12,000 nt of DNA from positions 1-12,000 of the forward strand of contig JAGOOU010000004.1 in NCBI GenBank assembly GCA_017992335.1, read 5' to 3'. The notes beneath the pieces are model-generated. The model was not told the DNA's origin. It did no database searches and saw nothing but the letters and a program-made list of their open reading frames with translations. A program made the position numbers and the translations under genes. Source of the stretch: Candidatus Parcubacteria bacterium. Its GTDB lineage: Bacteria; Patescibacteriota; Minisyncoccia; Minisyncoccales; Minisyncoccaceae. The first letter of the stretch is position 1; each line of letters begins with the position of its first letter. Below, piece after piece: positions 5,937-11,395 of the stretch.

Positions 5937-7060
5937 AAAGGAAGATAGCTGTAATTCTGATTATTATATTTTTATTTTGTTTAAGCTTAATAGAACAGAA
6001 AAGAAATAATAATTTTGAAAACAAACAAACAATTTTTTCAGCCAGCTTTAAAAAAGCTGAGTCATTAATGCCTTGGGAAGAAAGAGACTCTCAAAGCGTT
6101 TTTGTATTTAACAATAAAATGTGGCTTATTGGAGGAGTTAATGGAAACAATAATACATATAATAAAAGAATTGTTGATTTTATAGCAGACAAGGCTTGCG
6201 ATTTTAAAAATGGACAACTTAATGCAAATCACAGTCCTTATTATGTTAAATATTATGAATCTCCTCACTATAATGACATTTGGTATTCAGAAGATGGTAT
6301 TGCTTGGGAAAGAGCAGGCAATGCTCCTTGGGAGGGAAGACGTTCGATGTCAATAGTATTATTTAAAGATAAAATATGGGCAATGGCTGGTTTTGATTTA
6401 TCTAATGGCTGTAGAAATGACATCTGGTCTTCAGAAGATGGTATTAACTGGAAAAAAGAAGATAATGCTCCTTGGGAAGCAAGAGAAGGCCAAACAGTAG
6501 AAGTTTTTAATGGAAAACTATGGATAATAGGAGGAGTAAATTACGATCAAGATAAAACTTTTAATGACATCTGGTCTTCAGAAGATGGTATTAACTGGAA
6601 AAAAGAAGATAATGCTCCTTGGCCTTCTCGTTGGGATCATGCTACTGCTGTTTTTGATAATAAGATATTTTTAACAGGAGGTATGGACCTTAAAAATAAT
6701 GTATATAACGATGAATGGTATTTTGATGGCAATAAATGGAACCAGGTTTTAGTTCCTTGGGAAGAAAGACAAGGTCATGCTTTAATAGAATATGAAAATG
6801 AATTATGGTTAATCGGCAGATTAAATGATTTTGAGAATAAAGGAGAGAATAATATCTGGACTTCTAAAGATGGAATGACGTGGAATAAATTCAATGAGCA
6901 AATTCCATGGACAGGAAGAGAAGATTTTGAATCGATTGTTTTTAAAGATAAGATATGGGTTTTAGGGGGAATGGACTCAAATTGGCGTTGGAGAAATGAT
7001 GTTTGGTATTTAGAAAAAGGAATAAATAATTTAGGCACAATAAAAACACCACTTGAATAA
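5933..7060 (+). CDS. Secreted kelch-type six-repeat beta-propeller protein
   Basis: A protein of 375 residues. The GTG start at 5933 overlaps the upstream stop (GTGA), giving an N-terminal signal or anchor helix (about 4-20). Six repeats begin with Pro-Trp-x-x-Arg (starting near 47, 132, 180, 229, 275, 325). Each continues with a strand ending Trp-x-x-Gly-Gly or similar, then Asn-Asp-x-Trp and a Ser-x-Asp-Gly-x-x-Trp turn. Spacing is 46-50 residues except for the first repeat (85), which carries an insertion of about 36 residues (about 75-110). This is the kelch-like pattern, so a six-bladed propeller outside the membrane is likely. Such propellers bind proteins or sugars, but the ligand is unknown. 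Blades 2 and 3 share an identical 60-bp stretch. It is the last gene before a terminator, and the least typical member of the operon functionally. Confidence 0.8.
   Translation: MKRKIAVILIIIFLFCLSLIEQKRNNNFENKQTIFSASFKKAESLMPWEERDSQSVFVFNNKMWLIGGVNGNNNTYNKRIVDFIADKACDFKNGQLNANHSPYYVKYYESPHYNDIWYSEDGIAWERAGNAPWEGRRSMSIVLFKDKIWAMAGFDLSNGCRNDIWSSEDGINWKKEDNAPWEAREGQTVEVFNGKLWIIGGVNYDQDKTFNDIWSSEDGINWKKEDNAPWPSRWDHATAVFDNKIFLTGGMDLKNNVYNDEWYFDGNKWNQVLVPWEERQGHALIEYENELWLIGRLNDFENKGENNIWTSKDGMTWNKFNEQIPWTGREDFESIVFKDKIWVLGGMDSNWRWRNDVWYLEKGINNLGTIKTPLE
6416..6475 (+). repeat. 60-bp exact intragenic repeat, copy 1
   Basis: Identical to 6563-6622, offset by 147 bp (49 codons, one propeller blade). 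A diverged third copy is at 6272-6331, offset 144 bp. It encodes the Asn-Asp-Ile-Trp to Ala-Pro-Trp part of the blade. Confidence 0.9.
6563..6622 (+). repeat. 60-bp exact intragenic repeat, copy 2
   Basis: Base-for-base identical to 6416-6475, including synonymous positions. This implies recent duplication or gene conversion of a propeller blade rather than only conserved protein sequence. Confidence 0.9.
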
Positions 7061-7080
7061 AGTAGTGTTTTTTATTTTTT
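7045..7080. terminator. Bidirectional rho-independent terminator
   Basis: The stem arms are 7045-7054 and 7060-7069 (10 bp with one C/A mismatch on the + strand), with a 5-base loop. On the + strand a T-rich tract runs to 7080. On the - strand the A-run before the left arm gives a T-tract. It ends the kelch gene (its stop TAA lies at the loop) and the rpmB-tRNA-Pro unit coming the other way. Confidence 0.75.
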
Positions 7081-7150
7081 CGGGCTGCTGGGAATTGAAC
7101 CCAGGTCTTACGCACCCCATGCGCAAATAATTCCGTTATACTACAGCCCG
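7080..7150 (-). tRNA. tRNA-Pro(GGG)
   Basis: The reverse strand folds as a full cloverleaf. The acceptor has 7 perfect pairs beginning with C1-G72 and discriminator A73, a known tRNA-Pro identity pair. The anticodon stem has 5 pairs (one G-U) and loop A-T-GGG-G-T, so the anticodon GGG reads CCC and CCU. The T-arm is CTGGG / CCCAG with a TTC loop. The D-stem is weak (a G-U pair, a U-U opposition) and the variable loop has 4 bases. CCA is not encoded, since A-rich sequence follows. The 5' end is 8 bases after the rpmB stop, so it is probably processed from a common transcript. Confidence 0.93.
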
Positions 7151-7158
7151 ATAGGAAA

Positions 7159-7377
7159 TTATTTCTTTCCTAGGGCTTTAATACATTTTGCGCAAGCGAT
7201 AATCCTTTGTCCTGCAAATTCTTTATACTTCTTTTTTGTAGTGCCTAAAGGAATAGAAACCCATTGTAAATTGGGATACTTTCTTTTCTTGGGGCCAGGA
7301 TTATATCTAGAAATTAGCTTTTTATACTGTCTTCCCATTGATGAAGATTTTCCGCAAATTGTGCATTCTTTTTCCAT
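7159..7377 (-). CDS. rpmB: Large-subunit ribosomal protein bL28, zinc-ribbon type
   Basis: A protein of 72 residues. It recognisably carries the bL28 core: Cys-x-x-Cys-Gly-Lys at the start, a Gly followed by a basic stretch, a Tyr-Asn-Pro-Gly segment, then Lys-Tyr-Pro-Asn-Leu-Gln-Trp-Val, the family's most conserved block, and a C-terminal basic segment. Cys5/Cys8 and Cys62/Cys65 form two CxxC pairs, expected to bind zinc in a ribbon. E. coli bL28 is similar in length (78) but lacks these cysteines. It sits in the large ribosomal subunit near the E-site side. It is probably co-transcribed with tRNA-Pro 8 bases downstream. The start codon lies only about 9 bases after a good -10 element, implying a leaderless or nearly leaderless mRNA. 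It is divergent from the M50 protease gene. Confidence 0.88.
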   Translation of the reverse strand: MEKECTICGKSSSMGRQYKKLISRYNPGPKKRKYPNLQWVSIPLGTTKKKYKEFAGQRIIACAKCIKALGKK

Positions 7378-7386
7378 ATGTAATGT

Positions 7387-7414
7387 ATAATAGCAAAAAA
7401 TTAAATAATTGCAA
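7387..7414 (-). promoter_or_regulatory. Promoter of rpmB-tRNA-Pro, near-leaderless
   Basis: On the - strand: TTGCAA (-35, at 7414-7409), a 16-bp spacer, then TATTAT (-10, at 7392-7387) preceded by TGC, an extended -10. The start would fall near 7380-7381, with the rpmB ATG at 7377, leaving a leader of 3 or 4 bases. Confidence 0.6.
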
Positions 7415-7437
7415 GTCCTTTTAATTTATGGTATATA
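7409..7437 (+). promoter_or_regulatory. Promoter of the M50 protease gene, sharing a palindromic -35 with rpmB
   Basis: The same TTGCAA (7409-7414) reads identically on the + strand because it is a palindrome. It is followed by a 17-bp spacer and TATATA (7432-7437) preceded by TGG (extended -10). The start would be near 7444, two bases before the ATG at 7446. This makes a back-to-back divergent promoter around one hexamer. It also argues against the ATG at 7428, which would lie upstream of the transcript. Confidence 0.5.
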
Positions 7438-7445
7438 TTTCTTAT

Positions 7446-8078
7446 ATGGAATTATTATTTACTATAGCTACACTATCAATTATTATCTTTTCTATTGTTA
7501 TTCATGAAGTTGCTCATGGCAGTATTGCTTATGCTTTAGGAGATTCAACAGCAAAAGATAGTGATAGGCTTAATCTAAATCCTATTAATCACTTAGATCC
7601 AGTTGGTTCTTTTCTAGTCCCCCTTATGCTTTCAATTTTAAATTTACCTGTAATTGGCTGGGCTAAACCAGTACCAGTTGATTTCTATAACCTTAAAGAT
7701 AAAAGATGGGGAGCTTTAAAAGTTTCTTTAGCTGGGCCAATGGCTAATTTATTGATTGCTTTGATATTCGGTTTGCTTATAAGAACATCTTTTTTCAGTC
7801 CTGAACTTAACTTTTTCTTTATTCTTGTTGTTTTGTATAATATTCTTTTAGCTTTATTCAATTTAATACCAATTCCACCTTTAGATGGCTCTCATATACT
7901 TTTTGATATTTTAGGAAATGGATTTAACTGGTTAAAAGAATTCTTAACTCAATATGGTTTTTTTGTCCTTGTTTTTCTGGTTTTTCTAAATAATGGTCGT
8001 AGCCTAAGCTTTATCTTTGTTTTTGCTCAGAGAATAGCAGAGTTTTTTATTGGTTTTCCTATTTCTTCCTTGATTTAG
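7446..8078 (+). CDS. Site-2-type M50 membrane zinc metalloprotease
   Basis: A protein of 210 residues. Motifs of peptidase family M50 are complete: His-Glu-Val-Ala-His (20-24) in the first helix supplies two zinc ligands and the catalytic Glu. A Gly-Trp-Ala-Lys-Pro-Val-Pro-Val segment (71-78) and Leu-Ala-Gly-Pro-Met-Ala-Asn (95-101) follow. Then Asn-Leu-Ile-Pro-Ile-Pro-Pro-Leu-Asp-Gly (139-148) supplies the third ligand Asp147. At least four hydrophobic helices make a compact enzyme without the PDZ domain of RseP. Such short members cleave membrane helices inside the bilayer; the substrate is unknown. ATG 7446 is chosen over 7428 because it starts exactly at the first transmembrane segment and lies just after the predicted -10. 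It could act on membrane proteins, including those encoded upstream, but nothing here proves it. Confidence 0.9.
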   Translation: MELLFTIATLSIIIFSIVIHEVAHGSIAYALGDSTAKDSDRLNLNPINHLDPVGSFLVPLMLSILNLPVIGWAKPVPVDFYNLKDKRWGALKVSLAGPMANLLIALIFGLLIRTSFFSPELNFFFILVVLYNILLALFNLIPIPPLDGSHILFDILGNGFNWLKEFLTQYGFFVLVFLVFLNNGRSLSFIFVFAQRIAEFFIGFPISSLI

Positions 8079-8108
8079 CTTAAAATTTATGCTAGTTCTA
8101 ATTTAGTT

Positions 8109-8125
8109 CGTTTCCATTAGAAACG
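8109..8125 (+). promoter_or_regulatory. 5'-leader hairpin before the thymidylate synthase-like gene
   Basis: CGTTTC (8109-8114), loop CATTA, GAAACG (8120-8125): a perfect 6-bp stem with no T-tract after it, so not a terminator. The Shine-Dalgarno follows immediately. A weak promoter (TTTAGC at 8074-8079, 17 bp, TCTAAT at 8097-8102) would start transcription near 8109, at the hairpin's base. That would suit mRNA stabilisation or translation control; low certainty. Confidence 0.4.
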
Positions 8126-8131
8126 AAGGAG
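8126..8131 (+). promoter_or_regulatory. Strong Shine-Dalgarno, unique in this window
   Basis: AAGGAG at 8126-8131, 10 bases before ATG 8142, fixes that start. No other gene in the window has a comparable site. Confidence 0.7.
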
Positions 8132-8141
8132 AAATTGTGCT

Positions 8142-8867
8142 ATGTTTGCCCCAGATTTTAAGGTTGATGGATTAAATTTCCATGATTCATGGATTAAAAT
8201 CCTTGATAATATTATCGAGGAAGGAAAAGACATTATTTTTGGCTCAGCTAATGAAAAAAAGAAAGCCAGAGATACAACGCAATTCATCATTCTTGGACAA
8301 GATGCAATTAAGCAAATAGAGAACAAAGATATTCACCCTGGCTATGGATTAAAAGAAAGAGCAATGCAGAAGTATATAGATGAGTTTGATCGAGACTGGT
8401 ACGATGGGTATAAGAAACTTCCTTCAGAAAGCATGAAAAGGTTTTCCTACCTTTATATCGAGAGGCTTATTGATACTTATTCAGACCAGCTTGATTTCTT
8501 GAGAAAATCTCTTCAAAAATCAATTGAATCAGGTGTTTCTTCAAACAGAAGCCTTGCAATTACTTGGAATCCATTGCTTGATATTGACAATGAATCTCCC
8601 CCGTGTTTTCAGCAAGTTTGGATTAGGTACTATGATCCAGGAGAGATAGATATGCGTCTTGTTTGGAGATCAAGGGATGCTTTTGATGCTTGGCCAGGCA
8701 ATATGGTCGGAATAGTTAATGCAATGAATAAGGAAGTGTTTTTCCCAAATAATTGCAGAATCAAAAGGCTTATAGATTATAATTATTCCATTCATATTTA
8801 TGAAGGTCGAATTCAGGAAGCTTCCAAGGTTGTTCAAGAAGACAAAAACAGAAAAAGAAGGTTTTAA
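8142..8867 (+). CDS. Diverged thymidylate synthase-family enzyme
   Basis: A protein of 241 residues. The C-terminal half follows the thymidylate synthase pattern in order: a Trp-Asn-Pro strand (142-144), Pro-Pro-Cys (153-155) with the catalytic nucleophile Cys155 followed by Gln157/158, Arg-Ser-Arg-Asp (176-179) matching the phosphate-binding Arg-Ser-x-Asp, Asn187 at the place of the nucleotide-base-reading Asn, and His218-x-Tyr220 matching the His-x-Tyr that binds the deoxyribose. The N-terminal half is diverged, with a Tyr-Ser-Asp-Gln-Leu segment resembling the region before the SNR/Trp-Asn-Pro strand. Likely reaction: methylation or hydroxymethylation of a pyrimidine dNMP with methylenetetrahydrofolate; the Asn favours dUMP over dCMP. 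It looks closer to the short archaeal type than to E. coli ThyA (264 residues). It is the only gene here with a strong Shine-Dalgarno. Confidence 0.7.
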   Translation: MFAPDFKVDGLNFHDSWIKILDNIIEEGKDIIFGSANEKKKARDTTQFIILGQDAIKQIENKDIHPGYGLKERAMQKYIDEFDRDWYDGYKKLPSESMKRFSYLYIERLIDTYSDQLDFLRKSLQKSIESGVSSNRSLAITWNPLLDIDNESPPCFQQVWIRYYDPGEIDMRLVWRSRDAFDAWPGNMVGIVNAMNKEVFFPNNCRIKRLIDYNYSIHIYEGRIQEASKVVQEDKNRKRRF

Positions 8868-8882
8868 TCCTTCTCTTTTTTT
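8856..8882 (+). terminator. Rho-independent terminator
   Basis: AGAAGG (8856-8861), a 7-base loop, CCTTCT (8869-8874), then C and seven T (8876-8882). The stem overlaps the stop codon of the thymidylate synthase-like gene, whose TAA is in the loop. It separates that gene from the SDR promoter. Confidence 0.75.
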
Positions 8883-8888
8883 ATCTTA

Positions 8889-8917
8889 TTGCTTTTTTAA
8901 AAACATAGTTGTATAAT
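8889..8917 (+). promoter_or_regulatory. Promoter of the SDR gene, near-leaderless
   Basis: TTGCTT (8889-8894), a 17-bp spacer, perfect TATAAT (8912-8917). The start would be near 8924, 3 bases before ATG 8927. This rules out the TTG at 8909, which lies before the -10. Confidence 0.65.
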
Positions 8918-8926
8918 TATCTTAAT

Positions 8927-9652
8927 ATGAAATTAGAAAACAAAGTTGCTATAGTTACTGGTGCATGTTCAGGAATAGGAAAAGCTATTGCTGAAGAATT
9001 CTTAGAGCAAGGAGCATCAGTTGTCTTTTCTGATATTAATGAAATTAAAATTAATTCAGAAAAAGCAATGTTCATTAAATGTGATGTATCAAAATCAGAA
9101 GAAGTAAATAATCTAATTGAAGAAACAGCTAAAAAGTTTGGAAGGATTGACATAATGGTTAATAACGCTGGAATTGGGACCGTGGGAGACACCTTGTCAG
9201 CAGATGACGATTGCTGGAATAAAATAATAGGTATTAATTTATCAGGAGTATTTTTTGGAATGAGAGCAGCTGGTAATAAAATGAAAGAACTAGGAATAAA
9301 AGGGTCAATTATTAACATGACTTCCATTCTAGGTACAGTTGGGTTTAGGGGTGCAATTGGATATTGTGCTGCTAAAGGAGGAGTTAATCAATTAACTAAA
9401 GCTGGAGCATTGGATCTAGCTTCTTGTGGAATTAGAGTTAATGCTATTGCTCCGGGATTTATTAAAACTCAAATGACTAAAGGGGTTCAGGAAGATGAAA
9501 AATTAAAAGCATTTATTGAAAGTAAAACTCCTCTAGGATACATGGGTGAACCAATGGATATTGCTAAAGGAGCAGCATATTTAGCTTCAGAAGATTCTAA
9601 ATATGTGACTGGTAACATCCTATATATTGACGGCGGTTGGATTTCAGAGTAA
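8927..9652 (+). CDS. Classical short-chain dehydrogenase/reductase (SDR), substrate unknown
   Basis: A protein of 241 residues, the normal length for a classical SDR. The cofactor motif Thr-Gly-Ala-Cys-Ser-Gly-Ile-Gly lies at 11-18. Asp36 at the end of the second strand favours NAD(H) over NADP(H). Asn-Asn-Ala-Gly is at 79-82. The catalytic set is Asn104, Ser133, Tyr146 and Lys150 (Tyr-Cys-Ala-Ala-Lys). The Pro-Gly segment after the sixth strand and the C-terminal Tyr-Ile-Asp-Gly-Gly-Trp are typical of the FabG/glucose dehydrogenase-like branch. The substrate cannot be read from sequence, and no fatty-acid synthesis neighbours are present to support FabG. Start chosen at ATG 8927, just downstream of a clear promoter. 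It is a single-gene unit as far as visible; no convincing terminator follows. Confidence 0.92.
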   Translation: MKLENKVAIVTGACSGIGKAIAEEFLEQGASVVFSDINEIKINSEKAMFIKCDVSKSEEVNNLIEETAKKFGRIDIMVNNAGIGTVGDTLSADDDCWNKIIGINLSGVFFGMRAAGNKMKELGIKGSIINMTSILGTVGFRGAIGYCAAKGGVNQLTKAGALDLASCGIRVNAIAPGFIKTQMTKGVQEDEKLKAFIESKTPLGYMGEPMDIAKGAAYLASEDSKYVTGNILYIDGGWISE

Positions 9653-9689
9653 AATAATATATAATATTAAAAAATAATAAAAATTAATT

Positions 9690-9896
9690 ATGAAAGAAGA
9701 AAAACATAGTTTACTTGAAATTCTCCTTGTGATAATCATTGGGATTTTGATAAGTTATTCTTTCTATATTCTAATTAACTATCAAGTTGAAAGAATAGAT
9801 TCTTTAGAGAATAACATTATGAAAGTCCAGGAAGAGGTCGTTCATCTAAAGGCAAGAATTCAATATTTAGAAAATGATATAAATAATAATAAATAA
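9690..9896 (+). CDS. Small prepilin-like membrane protein with coiled coil
   Basis: A protein of 68 residues. A short charged head precedes Lys-His-Ser-Leu-Leu-Glu-Ile-Leu-Leu-Val-Ile (5-15), resembling the prepilin motif Gly-Phe-Thr-Leu-Ile-Glu-Ile-Leu-Val-Val-Ile of the next gene's family, with Glu10 in the conserved +5 position but Lys instead of Gly at -1. A single membrane helix (about 8-29) is followed by a heptad-rich coiled coil (about 32-64). It lacks any globular pilin head. There are 20 bases between it and the pilin gene, so they are probably co-transcribed. It may be a minor pilus-assembly partner, or simply a membrane-anchored coiled-coil protein like FtsL/DivIC. The TTGGAT-17-TATAAT at 9637-9665 is a weak possible promoter. 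The protein's reality is supported by its organised sequence. Confidence 0.65.
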   Translation: MKEEKHSLLEILLVIIIGILISYSFYILINYQVERIDSLENNIMKVQEEVVHLKARIQYLENDINNNK

Positions 9897-9916
9897 TAAA
9901 ATAATAAAAAATAAGT

Positions 9917-10855
9917 ATGAATAAAAAAATACAATCTTTCACTCTTATTGAAATATTGGTTGTTATAGTGGTTATTGGTATTCTATCATCTTTTATTCTT
10001 GTAGGGATGAGTTCTATGTCTTCTAATGCTAATATTGCTAAAATAAAAGTATGGGCTGAGTCTGCAAGAAATTCTCAATTAACGAATATTGTTTCTGAAT
10101 ATAAGTTTGAGGGACCCACAGCTACAGGAAGCCCAGCTCAAACTACTGATATAGTTGATTCTTGGGGTTCAAATGCTGGAGCTATTGGAACTGCTCCTAC
10201 TGTTTTAGCTAGTTCTTCTTGTGCTCTTGGAAAATGTCTTAATTTTGCAAGTACTAGTAGCCAGTATATAATGGGACCTGTGACCACAACAGGTTTTGAT
10301 CAAGCTAGAACTCAATTAAGTGTTTTTGCTTGGATTAAAGCATCCGCTCAAGCAGGAGACGCAACAGTTGTTGGTATATGGGACACAACGAATAATCGCA
10401 GATCATGGGTGATACAATCTTCTTCAACTACAAATTTTTTTAAAGCTTCTTTTTCTGATGATGGTACGAATATAGATAAAACAGCAACCACTACTGCAGG
10501 AGGAATTTTTGATAATAAATGGCATTACATTGGTTTTACTCTTACAACAGCTTCTACAGACACAATAACAACGTATGTTGACGGATCGTCAGTGGCTAAT
10601 ACTGTTAGCCCTTCTACAGATTTAAGCGATGTTAATGGTTTGAATTGGAATTCGGCTGCACGCTTAACCATAGGGGCTCATAATGCTCCCGCTGCAGCTG
10701 GATTTTTTAATGGGGCGATAGACAATATTATTACATATAAAACTGTAGTTTCAAGTAGTCAAGTCAAGGAACAGTATTTTGCAGGTCTAAACAGCTTATT
10801 AGCAAGCGGAGAAATAACAAAAGATGAATACAGCTCAAGATTAGCAGCAAAATAA
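9917..10855 (+). CDS. Type IV prepilin-like protein with LamG-type jelly-roll domain
   Basis: A protein of 312 residues. The N-terminal class III signal is Gln-Ser followed by Phe-Thr-Leu-Ile-Glu-Ile-Leu-Val-Val-Ile, so cleavage would be between Ser7 and Phe8 with Glu12 at +5; Ser replaces the usual Gly at -1. The pilin helix runs about 8-50. Residues about 60-275 are a concanavalin A/LamG-like jelly-roll: a Ser-Gln-Tyr-Ile strand, Ser-Val-Phe-Ala-Trp-Ile (135-140), Lys-Trp-His-Tyr-Ile-Gly (201-206), Thr-Tyr-Val-Asp-Gly (219-223) and Phe-Asn-Gly-Ala-Ile-Asp-Asn (264-270) are all typical. Cys102 and Cys107 may be a disulfide. The C-terminus (about 283-312) is a helical segment of the sort seen after such domains in Patescibacteria pilins. 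Likely a minor or tip pilin binding surface polysaccharide; ligand unknown. A terminator follows. Confidence 0.85.
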   Translation: MNKKIQSFTLIEILVVIVVIGILSSFILVGMSSMSSNANIAKIKVWAESARNSQLTNIVSEYKFEGPTATGSPAQTTDIVDSWGSNAGAIGTAPTVLASSSCALGKCLNFASTSSQYIMGPVTTTGFDQARTQLSVFAWIKASAQAGDATVVGIWDTTNNRRSWVIQSSSTTNFFKASFSDDGTNIDKTATTTAGGIFDNKWHYIGFTLTTASTDTITTYVDGSSVANTVSPSTDLSDVNGLNWNSAARLTIGAHNAPAAAGFFNGAIDNIITYKTVVSSSQVKEQYFAGLNSLLASGEITKDEYSSRLAAK

Positions 10856-10876
10856 AATTACTTTTATTGAAAAAGG

Positions 10877-10902
10877 AAGCAGGATAGAAATATCCTGCTT
10901 TT
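10877..10902 (+). terminator. Rho-independent terminator after the pilin gene
   Basis: AAGCAGGATA (10877-10886), GAAA tetraloop, TATCCTGCTT (10891-10900): a perfect 10-bp stem. The T-tract is short (four T, then AAATATTT), but the stem and tetraloop are strong. Confidence 0.75.
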
Positions 10903-10908
10903 AAATAT

Positions 10909-10937
10909 TTGACATTTTTGATTTTATCTGATATTTT
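10909..10937 (+). promoter_or_regulatory. Promoter of the str operon (rpsL-rpsG-fusA)
   Basis: A perfect TTGACA (10909-10914), a 17-bp spacer, and TATTTT (10932-10937) preceded by TGA (10929-10931, extended -10). The start would be near 10944, giving a leader of about 36 nt. The leader contains a small AAGC/GCTT hairpin (10946-10958) before a T-rich stretch, too weak to call an attenuator. Confidence 0.6.
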
Positions 10938-10979
10938 TATTGCACAAGCAAAAAGCTTATTTTGTTTTTTATTTTAATT

Positions 10980-11390
10980 ATGCCAACAATTCACCAATTA
11001 ATAAAAAAGAAAAGGAAAATCGTAAAAAAGACAAGCAAAGCACCTGGCTTGATGTTTGGTTTTAATCCATTAAAAAACAGACCTAAAGATTACAATTCGC
11101 CTTTTAAAAAAGGAGTATGTTTAAAGGTTTTTACAACAACTCCTAAAAAACCTAACTCAGCTTTAAGAAAAGTAGCTAGAGTTAAAATGAGTAATGGCAT
11201 GGAAGTAACAGCATATATTCCAGGAGAAGGACACAATATTCAAGAGCACTCTATTGTTTTAATTAGAGGAGGAAGAGTAAAAGATTTACCTGGAGTAAGA
11301 TATCATATTATAAGGGGGGTTTATGACTGCGGTGGAGTCGAAGGCAGAAAAAAAGAAAGAAGTAAATATGGCGCTAAAAAGCCGAAATAA
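10980..11390 (+). CDS. rpsL: Small-subunit ribosomal protein uS12
   Basis: A protein of 136 residues. The start at ATG 10980 gives Met-Pro-Thr-Ile-His-Gln-Leu, the canonical opening; the upstream ATG at 10962 would add six residues. Conserved decoding-centre blocks are intact: Thr-Thr-Pro-Lys-Lys-Pro-Asn-Ser-Ala (53-61) and Arg-Val-Lys-Asp-Leu-Pro-Gly (99-105), the latter with the Asp that is often methylthiolated. The lysines at 56 and 101 are the sites where streptomycin-resistance changes occur in other bacteria, and both are wild type. Compared with E. coli (124 residues) it has a longer segment (about 20-44) before the conserved Gly-Val-Cys, as in Gram-positive S12. First gene of the str operon; no Shine-Dalgarno visible. 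Confidence 0.97.
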   Translation: MPTIHQLIKKKRKIVKKTSKAPGLMFGFNPLKNRPKDYNSPFKKGVCLKVFTTTPKKPNSALRKVARVKMSNGMEVTAYIPGEGHNIQEHSIVLIRGGRVKDLPGVRYHIIRGVYDCGGVEGRKKERSKYGAKKPK

Positions 11391-11395
11391 AGAAT

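Noticed and set aside
8080..8098. TAGC...GCTA inverted repeat after the M50 gene as a terminator
   Set aside because: The stem is broken by a T/T opposition and the central loop is too small; no T-tract follows.
8917..9327. 136-residue reverse frame opposite the SDR gene
   Set aside because: It is antisense to clear SDR motifs and has no recognisable domain or start signals.
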